A stretch of DNA of 64,000 bases, from positions 62,001 through 126,000 of the forward strand of contig CAWEZI010000002.1 of assembly GCA_963813525.1 (NCBI GenBank). Direction: 5' to 3'. The notes under the pieces were generated by a model that searched no databases, was not told the DNA's origin, and saw only the letters and a list, made by a program, of their open reading frames with translations. The DNA is from Bog-756 sp963813525 (GTDB lineage Bacteria; Actinomycetota; Acidimicrobiia; Acidimicrobiales; RAAP-2). The translations under genes and the position numbers were made by a program. Shown in pieces: positions 53,904-62,417 of the stretch (position 1 is the first letter of the stretch; each line of letters begins with the position of its first letter).

Positions 53904-53987
53904 TGCTCACCGCGGCACTGCGTTGGTAGACCGGGCGGGGACACCGACGTTCCGAAAATGACTGGCTCCCGAAAGGCGTGATCAACG

Positions 53988-54806
53988 ATGACAACCACAC
54001 AAGAACTCAACGCTCTCGGCCCGCTGGCCCGCTACGAGCAGAACATCATCGACCGGATCAGCGACTTCAAAGACCCCCGCCAGGAGTGGCGCCGCCTCTT
54101 CTCCGAACTGCTGGGTACCTTCTTCCTGGTACTGGCGGCCGCCGGTGCGGGCATGATGGGACACGCCTTTCCCGGCACCATCAGCCGTACGGCGGCCGTG
54201 GTGGCGCCGGCCCTCACCGTGCTGGCCATCATCCTGTTCATGGGCAAGGTGTCCGGCGCCCACCTCAATCCGGCGGTCAGCATCGCTTTCGCCCTGCGTC
54301 GCGACTTCCCCTGGCAGCGGGTGCCCGGCTATGTCGTCGTACAGCTGGCCGGGGCCACACTGGCCGCCCTCTTCCTGCACGTGGTCATCCACGCCTCGGC
54401 CACCTACGGATCCAACTACCCTGCCCACGGTTACTCCGACCTGGCCGCTTTCTGGATGGAGCTGATCCTGACCACCGGCCTGGTCAGCGTGATCCTGGGG
54501 ACAGCCTCGGGGGCACAGAACATCGGCCTGTTCGGCGCCTTCGGGGTCGGGGGCTACATCGCCCTGGCCGGCCTGTGGGGTAGCCCCATCTCGGGCGCCT
54601 CGATGAACCCGGCCCGCACCTTCGGGCCCGATCTGGTCGGCCGCTCCTTCGACGGTTACTGGGTCTACATCGCCGGCCCCCTGGCCGGCGCCGTGGTCGC
54701 CGTCACCATCGCCTTCGTCCTACGGGGCCCGGGCGGTGGAAGGTCAGGTTCGGGTGCGGCCCAGGGTGACATCTTCACCGAGACATACGAGGCGGGGAAG
54801 TCCTAA
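53988..54806 (+). CDS. Aquaporin/MIP-family channel
   Basis: 272 residues with a soluble N-terminal helix of about 35 residues (YEQNIIDRISDFKDPRQEWR). The six-helix channel carries both NPA loops: GAHLNPAVSIAF with Asn94 and GASMNPARTFGP with Asn207 and Arg210 of the selectivity filter. The intact arginine fits a water-selective AqpZ-like or H2O2-conducting pore more than a glycerol facilitator. Last gene of the sugar-oxidation run, 84 bp after the GMC gene. Flux of water, polyol or peroxide is inferred. Confidence 0.92.
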   Translation: MTTTQELNALGPLARYEQNIIDRISDFKDPRQEWRRLFSELLGTFFLVLAAAGAGMMGHAFPGTISRTAAVVAPALTVLAIILFMGKVSGAHLNPAVSIAFALRRDFPWQRVPGYVVVQLAGATLAALFLHVVIHASATYGSNYPAHGYSDLAAFWMELILTTGLVSVILGTASGAQNIGLFGAFGVGGYIALAGLWGSPISGASMNPARTFGPDLVGRSFDGYWVYIAGPLAGAVVAVTIAFVLRGPGGGRSGSGAAQGDIFTETYEAGKS

Positions 54807-54858
54807 ACGTAGGGCCCGGGTGGGACGGCAACCGGTCAGAGGTGGTGCGGACCGAACG

Positions 54859-55686
54859 TCACCCCTCCGGTCCGGAGAGCCCCAGCATGGCGGTGACCCC
54901 GTGATCCCTCCCTGCCGTATATCCCCCGTCCACGGTGAGGGCGTGCCCGGTGATGAAGGACGAATCGTCCGACAGCAGAAAGGCCGCAGCTGCGGCGATC
55001 TCCTCGGGCCGTCCGAAGCGTCCCAGCTTGTGCTCGGCCACGGCGTTGGCCTTGGACCCCTCCAACCCGGGCCAGTCAAAGACGCTCTGGGTCATGGGCG
55101 TATCGATGAAGCCGGGGCACACGGCGTTGACCCTGATGCCACGGCCGGCGTAGTCGATGGCCATGCTCTTGGTGAGAAGGACCACGCCACCCTTGGAGGC
55201 ACTGTAGACACTGCCGCCGGCGGTGCCCTCGAGACCCTCGATGCTGGCGATGGTGACCACCGCACCGCGGGAGCCGCCCACCATCGGTTGGGCCAGCATG
55301 GCTTCGACAACGTGCTTGGCCACCAGATAGGTACCGGTCAGATTGACCCGGAGGACCCGATCCCACTCCTCGGTGGCCAGCGTGTGCACCGGACCGCCGC
55401 TGGCCACCCCGGCCGAGTGGACCACCCCGTCGACGCGACCCCCGAATCGAGTGGCGGCGTCCACCAGTTCCACCACTGATGCCTCGTCGGTGACGTCGGC
55501 CAGCCGGAATTCCCACGGCGGGGTGGACGCCCGGTCGCCCGGCGATCCGGTCGGGGCCACCTCGGGCTCGACGATGTCCGACCCCATCACCCGAGCCCCT
55601 TCCTCCATCAACCGGTTGGCGCAGGCCCACCCGATGCCCGATGCCGCCCCGGTGACGATGATGCACTTCTGGTCGAGCCCTCGCAT
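54859..55686 (-). CDS. SDR-family oxidoreductase
   Basis: 275 residues from ATG 55686, with a strong GGAGG ribosome site 5 bases upstream. Cofactor loop IIVTGAASGIGWACANRL; HSAGVASGG replaces the usual NNAG; catalytic Ser in VTIASIEGLEG and YSASKGG; close TGHALTVDGGY. A classical NAD(P)-dependent alcohol dehydrogenase or ketoreductase. It lies 86 bp after the MDR gene on the same strand and faces the aquaporin. Substrate unknown. Confidence 0.9.
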   Translation of the reverse strand: MRGLDQKCIIVTGAASGIGWACANRLMEEGARVMGSDIVEPEVAPTGSPGDRASTPPWEFRLADVTDEASVVELVDAATRFGGRVDGVVHSAGVASGGPVHTLATEEWDRVLRVNLTGTYLVAKHVVEAMLAQPMVGGSRGAVVTIASIEGLEGTAGGSVYSASKGGVVLLTKSMAIDYAGRGIRVNAVCPGFIDTPMTQSVFDWPGLEGSKANAVAEHKLGRFGRPEEIAAAAAFLLSDDSSFITGHALTVDGGYTAGRDHGVTAMLGLSGPEG

Positions 55687-55772
55687 GGTTCCTCCGTTTT
55701 GCCGATTCACCCGTTCACGCTGACCCCTCCGGGGCCGACGGCCGGTCCCCGGGTGGTGCCGTCCCTCCCGCC

Positions 55773-56951
55773 CTACGGCCGGAAGACGACCTTGATGGCG
55801 TGAGACCTGTCGCGGTCGATGGCTGTCTCCACCGCCGTGCGGTACTCCTCGAGCGGGAATTGGTGGGTGATGACCGCCTCGTTCAGGAGCCCGGCGGCCA
55901 GGATGTCCAGAGCGCGGTCCACCGAGTGCCTCCCCGGGCCACCGGCCAGACCGGGAGCGGAGCCGGCATCCACGGTGTGGTCGATGGAGCCGACCAGGGC
56001 CGCCTCCTTGTACCAGATCGGGGTGAGGTCGACCTCGCTGATGCCGGCCGCCCCGAGCAGAAGAACGGTTCCCCGGTGACCCACTGCACGTAGCGCCTCG
56101 GTGACCGACTGCGGCGAGCCGACCGCCTCCACCACGTAGGGAAAGCCACCCATCAACATGACGTGTGCCTTGCGCCCGATGACCCGGGCTCCGACCAGCT
56201 TGGCCAAGGTCTCGAAGTGCGCATTGTCGGGATCGGTCCGCACCACCTCGTCGGCGCCGCACAGGGAGGCGGCCTCGGCCTGGTGGGCGTGGCGGGCCAG
56301 CACCGTCACCGGGCACCGGGGGAAGAGGCCCTTGAGCGCCGCTACCGAGGCCAGCCCGATGATTCCCGCCCCGACCACCAGCACGGGGTCGCCATCGGTA
56401 GGGGGGGCCCGCAACAGGCCGTGGCAGGCGATGGAGACCGGTTCGTGCAGACAGGCGATGCTGTCCGGGACCGCCTCGGGTATCGGGTGCAGCATCGACT
56501 GATGGGCGAGCACCTGCTCACCCCAACCGCCGCCGAGGTCGGCGGTGAACCCGAGCGAGCGCCCGCTGCTCACGATGCGGCTGTCGAGCTGGAGGCACGA
56601 GGAGGTCCATCCACGGGCACAGTTGGCGCACGGTGGATCGATTCCCCGAGCGGCGCAGGCTATGCACGGATCGACCGCCACCCGGGTCCCCACCGCAGTC
56701 GAGCACCCGGGTCCCGACTCGATCACCCGTCCGGCGATCTCATGACCCAGAAGGAACGGAAACGAGCCCGTCGACATAAGGGTGGGCGACGGTCCGGTGT
56801 TGTGGGCGAACAGATGGAGGTCGCTGCCGCAGATCCCCCCTCTGGTGACCGCCACCCGGACCCAGTCCCCGGCCGGTAGCGCAGGCTCGGGAACGTCGAC
56901 CAGTGATGCGGGAAAGGCCGGATCGACCATGTCGAACTGGATGGCGCGCAC
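55773..56951 (-). CDS. Zinc-dependent alcohol dehydrogenase (MDR family)
   Basis: 392 residues. Catalytic zinc ligands are Cys41 in GGICGSDLH and His70-Glu71 in LLGHEIAG. A Cys-rich segment after residue 94 (DPCIACAARG, CANCARGWTSSC) is the structural zinc lobe, in altered form. The Rossmann loop is VVGAGIIGLASVAAL. It oxidises an unknown alcohol with NAD. It shares a 96-bp divergent region with the PhyH gene and is followed by an SDR, suggesting a short oxidation route of the PhyH product. Confidence 0.87.
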   Translation of the reverse strand: MRAIQFDMVDPAFPASLVDVPEPALPAGDWVRVAVTRGGICGSDLHLFAHNTGPSPTLMSTGSFPFLLGHEIAGRVIESGPGCSTAVGTRVAVDPCIACAARGIDPPCANCARGWTSSCLQLDSRIVSSGRSLGFTADLGGGWGEQVLAHQSMLHPIPEAVPDSIACLHEPVSIACHGLLRAPPTDGDPVLVVGAGIIGLASVAALKGLFPRCPVTVLARHAHQAEAASLCGADEVVRTDPDNAHFETLAKLVGARVIGRKAHVMLMGGFPYVVEAVGSPQSVTEALRAVGHRGTVLLLGAAGISEVDLTPIWYKEAALVGSIDHTVDAGSAPGLAGGPGRHSVDRALDILAAGLLNEAVITHQFPLEEYRTAVETAIDRDRSHAIKVVFRP

Positions 56952-57047
56952 CCGGTCAGCGTACGCGGTTTTGGCCGTCGGGAACGGTGCGACAGGCCGG
57001 GCTCGGCAAGGGCCTCGGGCCTACGGACCTCATGCCTAGGATGCGTC

Positions 57048-57932
57048 GTGGTGCGGGTGAGCGATGCCAGTCTCGACGAGGTGGGTGAGCGGGGATTCTG
57101 CCTCGTCGAGGGATTTCTGAGCCCGGATGAACTGGAGGCGGCTCAGCGCGCCCTCTGGTTGCACTTCCCACGACCCGAGGAGTTCTTCGCCGACCCGTCG
57201 CGCCATCCCCAGTACAACGGCGATCAATTCGGTGGCGTTCTCGAGTTCCCCTACAAATCGTGGGATCTCAATCACCTGGCCGTCCACCCGGACCTGGTCG
57301 ATGGCGTGGAGCGCTACCTGGGCACCGCCGATCTCCACTTGTACAAAGTGGAGCTGTGGGCCAAGTACGGGGGAGCCGCCGATTACGACCAGCCCCTCCA
57401 CCGCGACTACGGCAGTCACAGCCTGGTAACCCCTCGACCCGATCGCCGCTACCACCAATTGACGACGTTCATCTTCCTCTCCGACGTCACCGGCGACGAC
57501 GGCCCGACCCGCATCGTCCCTTTCGAACGGGGCCGGGAGGTGCCCTTCACGCCGCTGTACCTCCCGTTCGGCCAACTGGCCGAGTACGAGATTCCGGCGG
57601 TGGCACCAGCAGGGAGCCTGCTCGTGTACCGGACGGACATCCTGCACCGAGGCTCGAACATCACCGGTTCCGGTTCGTCGCGGTTCTCCCTCCTGGCCGA
57701 CTTCCAGGTCAGGGGCACCACCTGGGGCGGGAAGATGGCCTGGCCCAAGCAGGCCCCTCAGCGCTGGGCCAAGTTCATGCCCCAGTGCTCTGTGCGCCAG
57801 CGGGACCTGTTCGGATTTCCGAGGCCGGGCGACCACTATTGGAACGAGCAGACGCTGGCCGATGTCGCCCTTCGCTACCCGGGGATGGACATGGGGCCCT
57901 ATGGCGGCTCCGGTACGGCCATCGACGCCTGA
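57048..57932 (+). CDS. Phytanoyl-CoA dioxygenase (PhyH)-family protein
   Basis: 294 residues from GTG. Fe(II)/2-oxoglutarate dioxygenase ligands are present: HxD at His118 and Asp120 in PLHRDYGSHS, and the distal His200 in ILHRGSNITGSG followed by SRFSLLADF with Arg for 2-oxoglutarate. ERGFCLVEGFLSPDELEAA is the usual N-terminal start. It would hydroxylate an unactivated carbon of an acyl or small-molecule substrate. The divergent MDR and SDR genes could oxidise the alcohol formed. Substrate unknown. Confidence 0.85.
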   Translation: MVRVSDASLDEVGERGFCLVEGFLSPDELEAAQRALWLHFPRPEEFFADPSRHPQYNGDQFGGVLEFPYKSWDLNHLAVHPDLVDGVERYLGTADLHLYKVELWAKYGGAADYDQPLHRDYGSHSLVTPRPDRRYHQLTTFIFLSDVTGDDGPTRIVPFERGREVPFTPLYLPFGQLAEYEIPAVAPAGSLLVYRTDILHRGSNITGSGSSRFSLLADFQVRGTTWGGKMAWPKQAPQRWAKFMPQCSVRQRDLFGFPRPGDHYWNEQTLADVALRYPGMDMGPYGGSGTAIDA

Positions 57933-57980
57933 TCGCAGCGCCGTTGGGCGCCACCGGCCGACCTGGCCGGACGACGCATC

Positions 57981-58038
57981 GTGGTTCGTGCGAAGCAGAG
58001 TGGTTCGTGTGAAGACGCATGGTGGTTCGCCCGAAACA
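57981..58038. repeat. Three 17-bp repeats holding a TTCG-N2-CGAA dyad
   Basis: Units start at 57981 (GTGGTTCGTGCGAAGCA), 58000 (GTGGTTCGTGTGAAGAC) and 58022 (GTGGTTCGCCCGAAACA), spaced 19 and 22 bp. Each contains TTC-N4-GAA, in two cases the full TTCG-N2-CGAA palindrome. They sit about 100-155 bp before the PAS gene, after the PhyH gene, in a 204-bp gap. Same-face spacing suggests cooperative regulator sites. Confidence 0.65.
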
Positions 58039-58136
58039 GCGGGGCCGGTGTGGCCTGCCGGACAGGCGACACTTGGCAGGGGAGCTGTGTTCGGCAACGA
58101 TGGGCGTAATGGTGACGAGACGGTCGGCGGGGAGTC

Positions 58137-58571
58137 GTGGTGAGTGATCCGCTGGGCACGCCCGGTTCACCCAAGAGCCTGCCGCTCATCCTGGCTCGCG
58201 AGCTCGCCTCCAATCTGGCCACGCCGATGTTCCTGCTGGACGCAGGAGGCATGCTCGTCTTCTACAACGATGCGGCCGCGCAGCTGCTCGGGGAGTCGTT
58301 TGCCGATTTGGGGGAGACGCCGTCGGGCGAGTTCGGGGAAGCCCTCAAGCTGGCCACACCCGATGGGCGAACCCTTCGCCGGCGTGACTCACCGGCGGGA
58401 ATCGCTTTCTTCGAACGTCGACCAGCTCACGAGACCCTTCTGGCATCGTCCTTCGACGGCGAGCGGCGCGAATACGAGGCCACGGCCTACCCGTTGATCG
58501 GAGCAGAGGGAGAAATGCACGGCGTGGTGGCCGTTTTCTGGGAGTCTGCCGGAGGGGACAGTGGAGCCTGA
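58137..58571 (+). CDS. PAS-domain sensor protein
   Basis: 144 residues, nearly all one PAS fold: ELASNLATPMFLLDAGGMLV, FYNDAAAQLLGESFADLG, a central RTLRRRDSPAGIAF loop and a closing GVVAVFWESAG strand. There is no output domain, so it must act by binding a partner. GTG 58137 and GTG 58140 are both possible starts. Its stop overlaps the next gene's ATG by one base (TGATG), making the MBL hydrolase the obvious partner. Three palindromic repeats precede it. Bound ligand unknown. Confidence 0.82.
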   Translation: MVSDPLGTPGSPKSLPLILARELASNLATPMFLLDAGGMLVFYNDAAAQLLGESFADLGETPSGEFGEALKLATPDGRTLRRRDSPAGIAFFERRPAHETLLASSFDGERREYEATAYPLIGAEGEMHGVVAVFWESAGGDSGA

Positions 58572-59449
58572 TGCAGGCGCGCGTGTGGGGATGCCGGGGA
58601 TCGGTAGCCGTGCCCGGGGCCGACACCGTCAAATACGGGGGGAATACCTCCTGCGTTGAGGTTCGCCTGGCCAGCGGTGACGTGATCATCCTCGACGCCG
58701 GCACCGGCATCCGGCCACTGGGCGTGCTCATGGAGGACGATCTTCCGCGCACAGTGCATATCCTGCTCACCCATCTCCACCTCGATCATCTGCAGGGCCT
58801 CGGCTTCTTCCGTCCGCTATTTTCACCGGGACTCGACATCCACATTTGGGGTCCGACGTCACCGGTGCAGCACCTGTCGGAGCGGATTGCCACCTACCTC
58901 TCCCCGCCGCTGTTCCCGGTCCGCCTCGGGGACGTACCTTCGCACGTCACCTTCCACGATGCGTCCGAAGAACCGATGGTCATCGGTTCGGCGACGGTCC
59001 GGGCCGCCAAGGTCACCCACCAGGGCCCGACGGTGGGATATCGCATCGAGGAGAACCGGCGAGTGCTGGCCTATCTCCCTGACCATGAGCCGGCGCTCGG
59101 ATCCGACCTGAGCATGGTGCCCGCCACCTGGGTGAGCGGGCACGAGATCGCCTGCGGCGCCGATGTTCTCCTGCACGACGCTCAATATCGTGACTGCGAG
59201 TACGGAGCCCACATCGGATGGGGGCACTCAGGAATAGCCGCAACCATGGAGTTCGCTCACAAGGCGGCCGCCGACAATCTCGTCTTGTTCCACCACGATC
59301 CGTACCACACCGACGGCGAGCTCGAAGAGCTGCTCATCGAGGCCCGCCAGAAGTGGCCGGGGATGGAGGACCGGGTCACTCTGGCCCACGAAGGCATGAC
59401 CATCATGCTCGAGGGCGGCGACCCGGTTCGGTTGGAGCAGAAGGCCTAG
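58571..59449 (+). CDS. Metallo-beta-lactamase-fold hydrolase
   Basis: 292 residues. It begins ARVWGCRGSVAVPGADTVKY, GGNTSCVEV, with the metal motif HxHxDH at His68, His70, Asp72, His73 (LTHLHLDHLQG). Further ligands are likely in AKVTHQGPTVGY, VLLHDAQY and LFHHDPYHTD. This start and the RNase Z-like ending resemble the MBL subgroup close to phosphodiesterases acting on cyclic nucleotides or phospholipids. Coupled by a one-base overlap to a PAS protein, it may be a sensor-gated hydrolase. Substrate unproven. Confidence 0.87.
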   Translation: MQARVWGCRGSVAVPGADTVKYGGNTSCVEVRLASGDVIILDAGTGIRPLGVLMEDDLPRTVHILLTHLHLDHLQGLGFFRPLFSPGLDIHIWGPTSPVQHLSERIATYLSPPLFPVRLGDVPSHVTFHDASEEPMVIGSATVRAAKVTHQGPTVGYRIEENRRVLAYLPDHEPALGSDLSMVPATWVSGHEIACGADVLLHDAQYRDCEYGAHIGWGHSGIAATMEFAHKAAADNLVLFHHDPYHTDGELEELLIEARQKWPGMEDRVTLAHEGMTIMLEGGDPVRLEQKA

Positions 59450-59497
59450 CCTCTCAGCTGGAAGCCGGGCCCGCTCCACGACAGCAGGCAGGTGTGT

Positions 59498-59986
59498 TCA
59501 GCTCACGGTTGCCAGCATGAAGCCGCCCACACCGTTGCCGTCGGCACTGGTCCCCGAGTCATCGACAAAGGTGTAGAGGGCTTTGCCCATGTAGGTGACC
59601 TGGAACTTGGTCTTCTTCCCGACCATCACGCTCACGGTCCCCAGGCCTGTCACTCCCACTCCGGTCGGAGTCTTGCCTTTGGCCACATACAGCGGCGGCC
59701 AGATCGAAAGGCAGCTACCGGTGCAGCCACTGGCCGGCGCCGTATACAGACTGCGGCCCTTCACCGTGGCCAGCATGGTCACCGCCGATGTCGAACCCTC
59801 GGGGGTGCGGGTGACAACCTGTACCACCTTCTTGTCCTTCATCCTGGAGGCGGTGCCTGCTGCCTGAGCCGAGGCGGCCGGTACGGACGCCATGGCTCCG
59901 GCCAGAGCCAGGACGATGACCAGAGCTCCCATGGTGGGCCACAGGCGCCGCGGGCTGAAGGATCGATCTGTTCCGGGACGTCTCAT
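59498..59986 (-). CDS. Secreted PF03640 (COG4315) repeat protein
   Basis: 162 residues. Signal peptide: basic start, then MGALVIVLALAGAMASVPAASAQA. The mature part has two PF03640-type modules, each with a GKALYTF or GRSLYTA strand; the Cys pair in ASGCTGSCLSIWPPLYV is typical. Proteins of this family are secreted or lipoprotein-like with no firm function; some are linked to redox or electron transfer. ATG 59986 has CAGGTGAC upstream, and two related AAGTAAAA elements lie just before it. Confidence 0.85.
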   Translation of the reverse strand: MRRPGTDRSFSPRRLWPTMGALVIVLALAGAMASVPAASAQAAGTASRMKDKKVVQVVTRTPEGSTSAVTMLATVKGRSLYTAPASGCTGSCLSIWPPLYVAKGKTPTGVGVTGLGTVSVMVGKKTKFQVTYMGKALYTFVDDSGTSADGNGVGGFMLATVS

Positions 59987-60006
59987 GTCACCTGACTTTC
60001 GGGGAG

Positions 60007-60040
60007 GCCGCTTTTACTTCCGGGGCGGTTTTACTTTCGG
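60007..60040. repeat. Two 17-bp direct repeats upstream of the PF03640 gene
   Basis: GGCCGCTTTTACTTCCG (from 60007) and GGCGGTTTTACTTTCGG (from 60024) are adjacent, with 13 of 17 positions matching. They begin about 20 bp upstream of the secreted-protein start (minus strand), so they may overlap its promoter or act as tandem regulator sites. Confidence 0.45.
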
Positions 60041-60131
60041 TACGGCCTACGTCCGGCGGTGGCATCCCGTTCACTTCCTGCCGTAAAGACGAGAAGACCG
60101 GGTGCGATGTCGATTAAGCGGGTGCGCGCCC

Positions 60132-61334
60132 TCAGGCGTCCCGCTTCACCATTCGCCAGGCACCGAGAGCCGTCCAGCCGACCAGCCAGGCGATGATGAC
60201 GCAGACAGCCACCGTCCTCGACTCCGGCACCAGGAGGGAGGTGCCTTGGCCACCCCCAGGTCCTCCTCCCCCGCCGAAGACGAAGCCGAGGCCTGACGGT
60301 TCCAGGTGGGCTACGGCCAAGCCGACCACCGAGCGCTGCAGATTGATCAGGTGGGGGATGCTGGCCCGCGACAGGATCGGGGTGAGGACGATCTCCAGCA
60401 CGATCATCAGGATGACGGCCACGGTCCGCTGTCCGAGCAGAGATCCGAGTCCGAGCCCGACGATAAAGCCGACGACCACCTCGAGCTCGATCCAGAGGCC
60501 GGTGCGGATCATGAGGCCGACCGAGGGTGACAGGAAGACCTTCGAGTAGGCCGCATAGTTCTGTTCGGCCACCAGCACCGCCACCGCCGTGATCATGGCC
60601 GGCGTCGGCGCAGTAGAGACGGTGGGCCCGCCCGGGCCCTTGATGGTCACGGACCCGCCTCTCGGCCCTCCAGTGCACACTGCAGGGTCGCCGAGGACCT
60701 GGTTGACGACAGCGGGTGTTGACGGGCCCCCGCGGTAGTCGAAGTCGCAGACCACCTCTGTGGAGTGGTCTGCGGCCCAGTGTTGCAAGCCGACCTGGGA
60801 CAGTCCGGCAGGCAGGTTGACCCCCTGGAAGCTGACCTGGGTGGGGGCGGCGAACACGCACACCGCGCAGACAATGGTGAACCCGACGGCCATCAGCGTG
60901 ACCACGATGGCCAGGCCGGCCGGTATCCGGGCCAGGTAGAGGGCCAATCGCGAGCGGCCGGTCACCACCAGATGGCGGAACATCCCCTCGGTGAGGTCGA
61001 CAGATCCGGCGGTGCAGCCCAGGGTGGCGGCCACGATGAAGCCGAACACATAGAGCACGCCGGCCACCAGGGCGTTGAAGATGTCGGCGCCGCCGGCCGG
61101 CCCATAGGACTTGGGGTCGACGGCGTGGGCCACCAGGCGGATGGCCAGGAAGATGGTGGGGATGCCGATGGTGACGAAGACCAGCGCGGCCATCAGACCC
61201 CGTCGTTTCCGCAACTCCATAAAGCGGGTGGCGATCATCCCCCCGGTCGGGATCCACGAGCCCCGGCGGTCGGGCGAGCGACCGACATCGAGGGGAGCCG
61301 GCACCGAGGCGATGGCGTCAGTGGTCGTGGTCAT
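60132..61334 (-). CDS. ABC transporter permease (ABC-2 type)
   Basis: 400 residues from ATG 61334. About six hydrophobic helices: GLMAALVFVTIGIPTIFLAI, NALVAGVLYVFGFIVAATLG, IPAGLAIVVTLMAVGFTIV, then a long external loop (residues about 185-265, Gly/Thr/Pro rich, with Cys residues), and C-terminal LWIELEVVVGFIVGLG, TVAVILMIVLEIVLTPI and VCVIIAWLVGWTALGAW. Its start overlaps the ATPase stop by 4 bp (ATGA). With the ATPase it should move an unknown substrate, most likely outward. Last gene of the PadR operon. Confidence 0.87.
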   Translation of the reverse strand: MTTTTDAIASVPAPLDVGRSPDRRGSWIPTGGMIATRFMELRKRRGLMAALVFVTIGIPTIFLAIRLVAHAVDPKSYGPAGGADIFNALVAGVLYVFGFIVAATLGCTAGSVDLTEGMFRHLVVTGRSRLALYLARIPAGLAIVVTLMAVGFTIVCAVCVFAAPTQVSFQGVNLPAGLSQVGLQHWAADHSTEVVCDFDYRGGPSTPAVVNQVLGDPAVCTGGPRGGSVTIKGPGGPTVSTAPTPAMITAVAVLVAEQNYAAYSKVFLSPSVGLMIRTGLWIELEVVVGFIVGLGLGSLLGQRTVAVILMIVLEIVLTPILSRASIPHLINLQRSVVGLAVAHLEPSGLGFVFGGGGGPGGGQGTSLLVPESRTVAVCVIIAWLVGWTALGAWRMVKRDA

Positions 61335-62308
61335 TCCGACGCCCCCAAACGGCTGGTCACTTGCAGGAACCACGACTCGAGGGAGGTCTGTACCTCCTGG
61401 AGCCGGTAGACCGAAACGCCGCCGCCCACCAGCACCCGGTTGATTTCGGCGATGACCTCGCGCCCCGTTCCTGCCGGCAGGGTGATCCGGAGGCCGAGGG
61501 GCCCGATCTCCACGCTCCCACCGACCGTCGTGCCGCTGAGCAGATCGCCGGACCGGGACGGATCAGAGCATTCGACGTCCACCACGAAGGAGGACCCGGC
61601 CAGCAGGTCGGTGATCGCTCCCTGGCGGATGACCTTTCCCCGGTCGACGATGGCCACCGCGTCGCAGGTTCTCTCGACCTCGTCCAACAGGTGGGAGGAG
61701 AGCACGACGGTACGACCCTCGGCCACCAGGGAGAGGATCATGTCGCGCATGTCCTGCATGCCGGCGGGGTCGAGCCCGTTCATGGGTTCGTCCAGGATCA
61801 AGAGCTGCGGGTCACCGATCAGGCATGCCGCCACCCCGAGACGTTGTCGCATACCCATCGAGTACTTCGACACCTTGTCGTCGGCCCGCTGTCGCATCCC
61901 GACCCGCTCGAGAGAAGGCCCGATCCGCTGCTTGGCCTCCGGCTCCCGGGCGGCGGCCAGGATTTGGAGGTTCTGCCGGCCGGTCAGATGCCCGTGGAAC
62001 CGGGGTTCGTCGACGATCGCCCCCACCCGGGCCAAAGCGGCGGCCCGATGGCGGGGGACGGAATGGCCGAGCAGTTGCATGGTGCCGGCGTCAGCATGGG
62101 TCAGTCCGAGCAGTACCCGGATGAGGGTTGTCTTCCCCGCACCGTTGGGCCCGAGGTAGCCGAAGGCGCACCCCCGCGGCACCAGGAGCTCGACGCCGTT
62201 GACCGCCACGTTGTCGCCGAACCGCTTGGTGAGCCCGTGGGTCTCGACGGCCCACTGGCTGTCGGGATCGGGGCGACCCTCGGTGGCGGTGGTCAGAGTG
62301 AGGCTCAT
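61331..62308 (-). CDS. ABC transporter ATP-binding protein
   Basis: 325 residues. Walker A GYLGPNGAGKTTLIRVLL near residue 55, signature SKYSMGMRQRLGVAACL, Walker B LLILDEPMNGLDPAG and the switch His in VLSSHLLDEVERTC are all intact. The 90-residue C-terminal extension is of the DrrA/CcmA type. It powers the permease encoded directly downstream. It lies 109 bp after the HAAS-like gene in the PadR-controlled run, so synthesis should rise when PadR is released. Confidence 0.93.
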   Translation of the reverse strand: MSLTLTTATEGRPDPDSQWAVETHGLTKRFGDNVAVNGVELLVPRGCAFGYLGPNGAGKTTLIRVLLGLTHADAGTMQLLGHSVPRHRAAALARVGAIVDEPRFHGHLTGRQNLQILAAAREPEAKQRIGPSLERVGMRQRADDKVSKYSMGMRQRLGVAACLIGDPQLLILDEPMNGLDPAGMQDMRDMILSLVAEGRTVVLSSHLLDEVERTCDAVAIVDRGKVIRQGAITDLLAGSSFVVDVECSDPSRSGDLLSGTTVGGSVEIGPLGLRITLPAGTGREVIAEINRVLVGGGVSVYRLQEVQTSLESWFLQVTSRLGASE

Positions 62309-62417
62309 GGGGCGTATCCCGTCGTCAGCATGCTTGCAGGGTAAGACGGCCGTCCCCCGGATGGAATGCGGCTAGCCGGTGACCCGGTAGGGGGGAAGCC
62401 CCCCTCGGGCGTGCCGG

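Noticed and set aside
57981..58038. CRISPR array or tRNA fragments
   Set aside because: Only three 17-bp imperfect units with 2-5 bp gaps; no cloverleaf and no cas genes.
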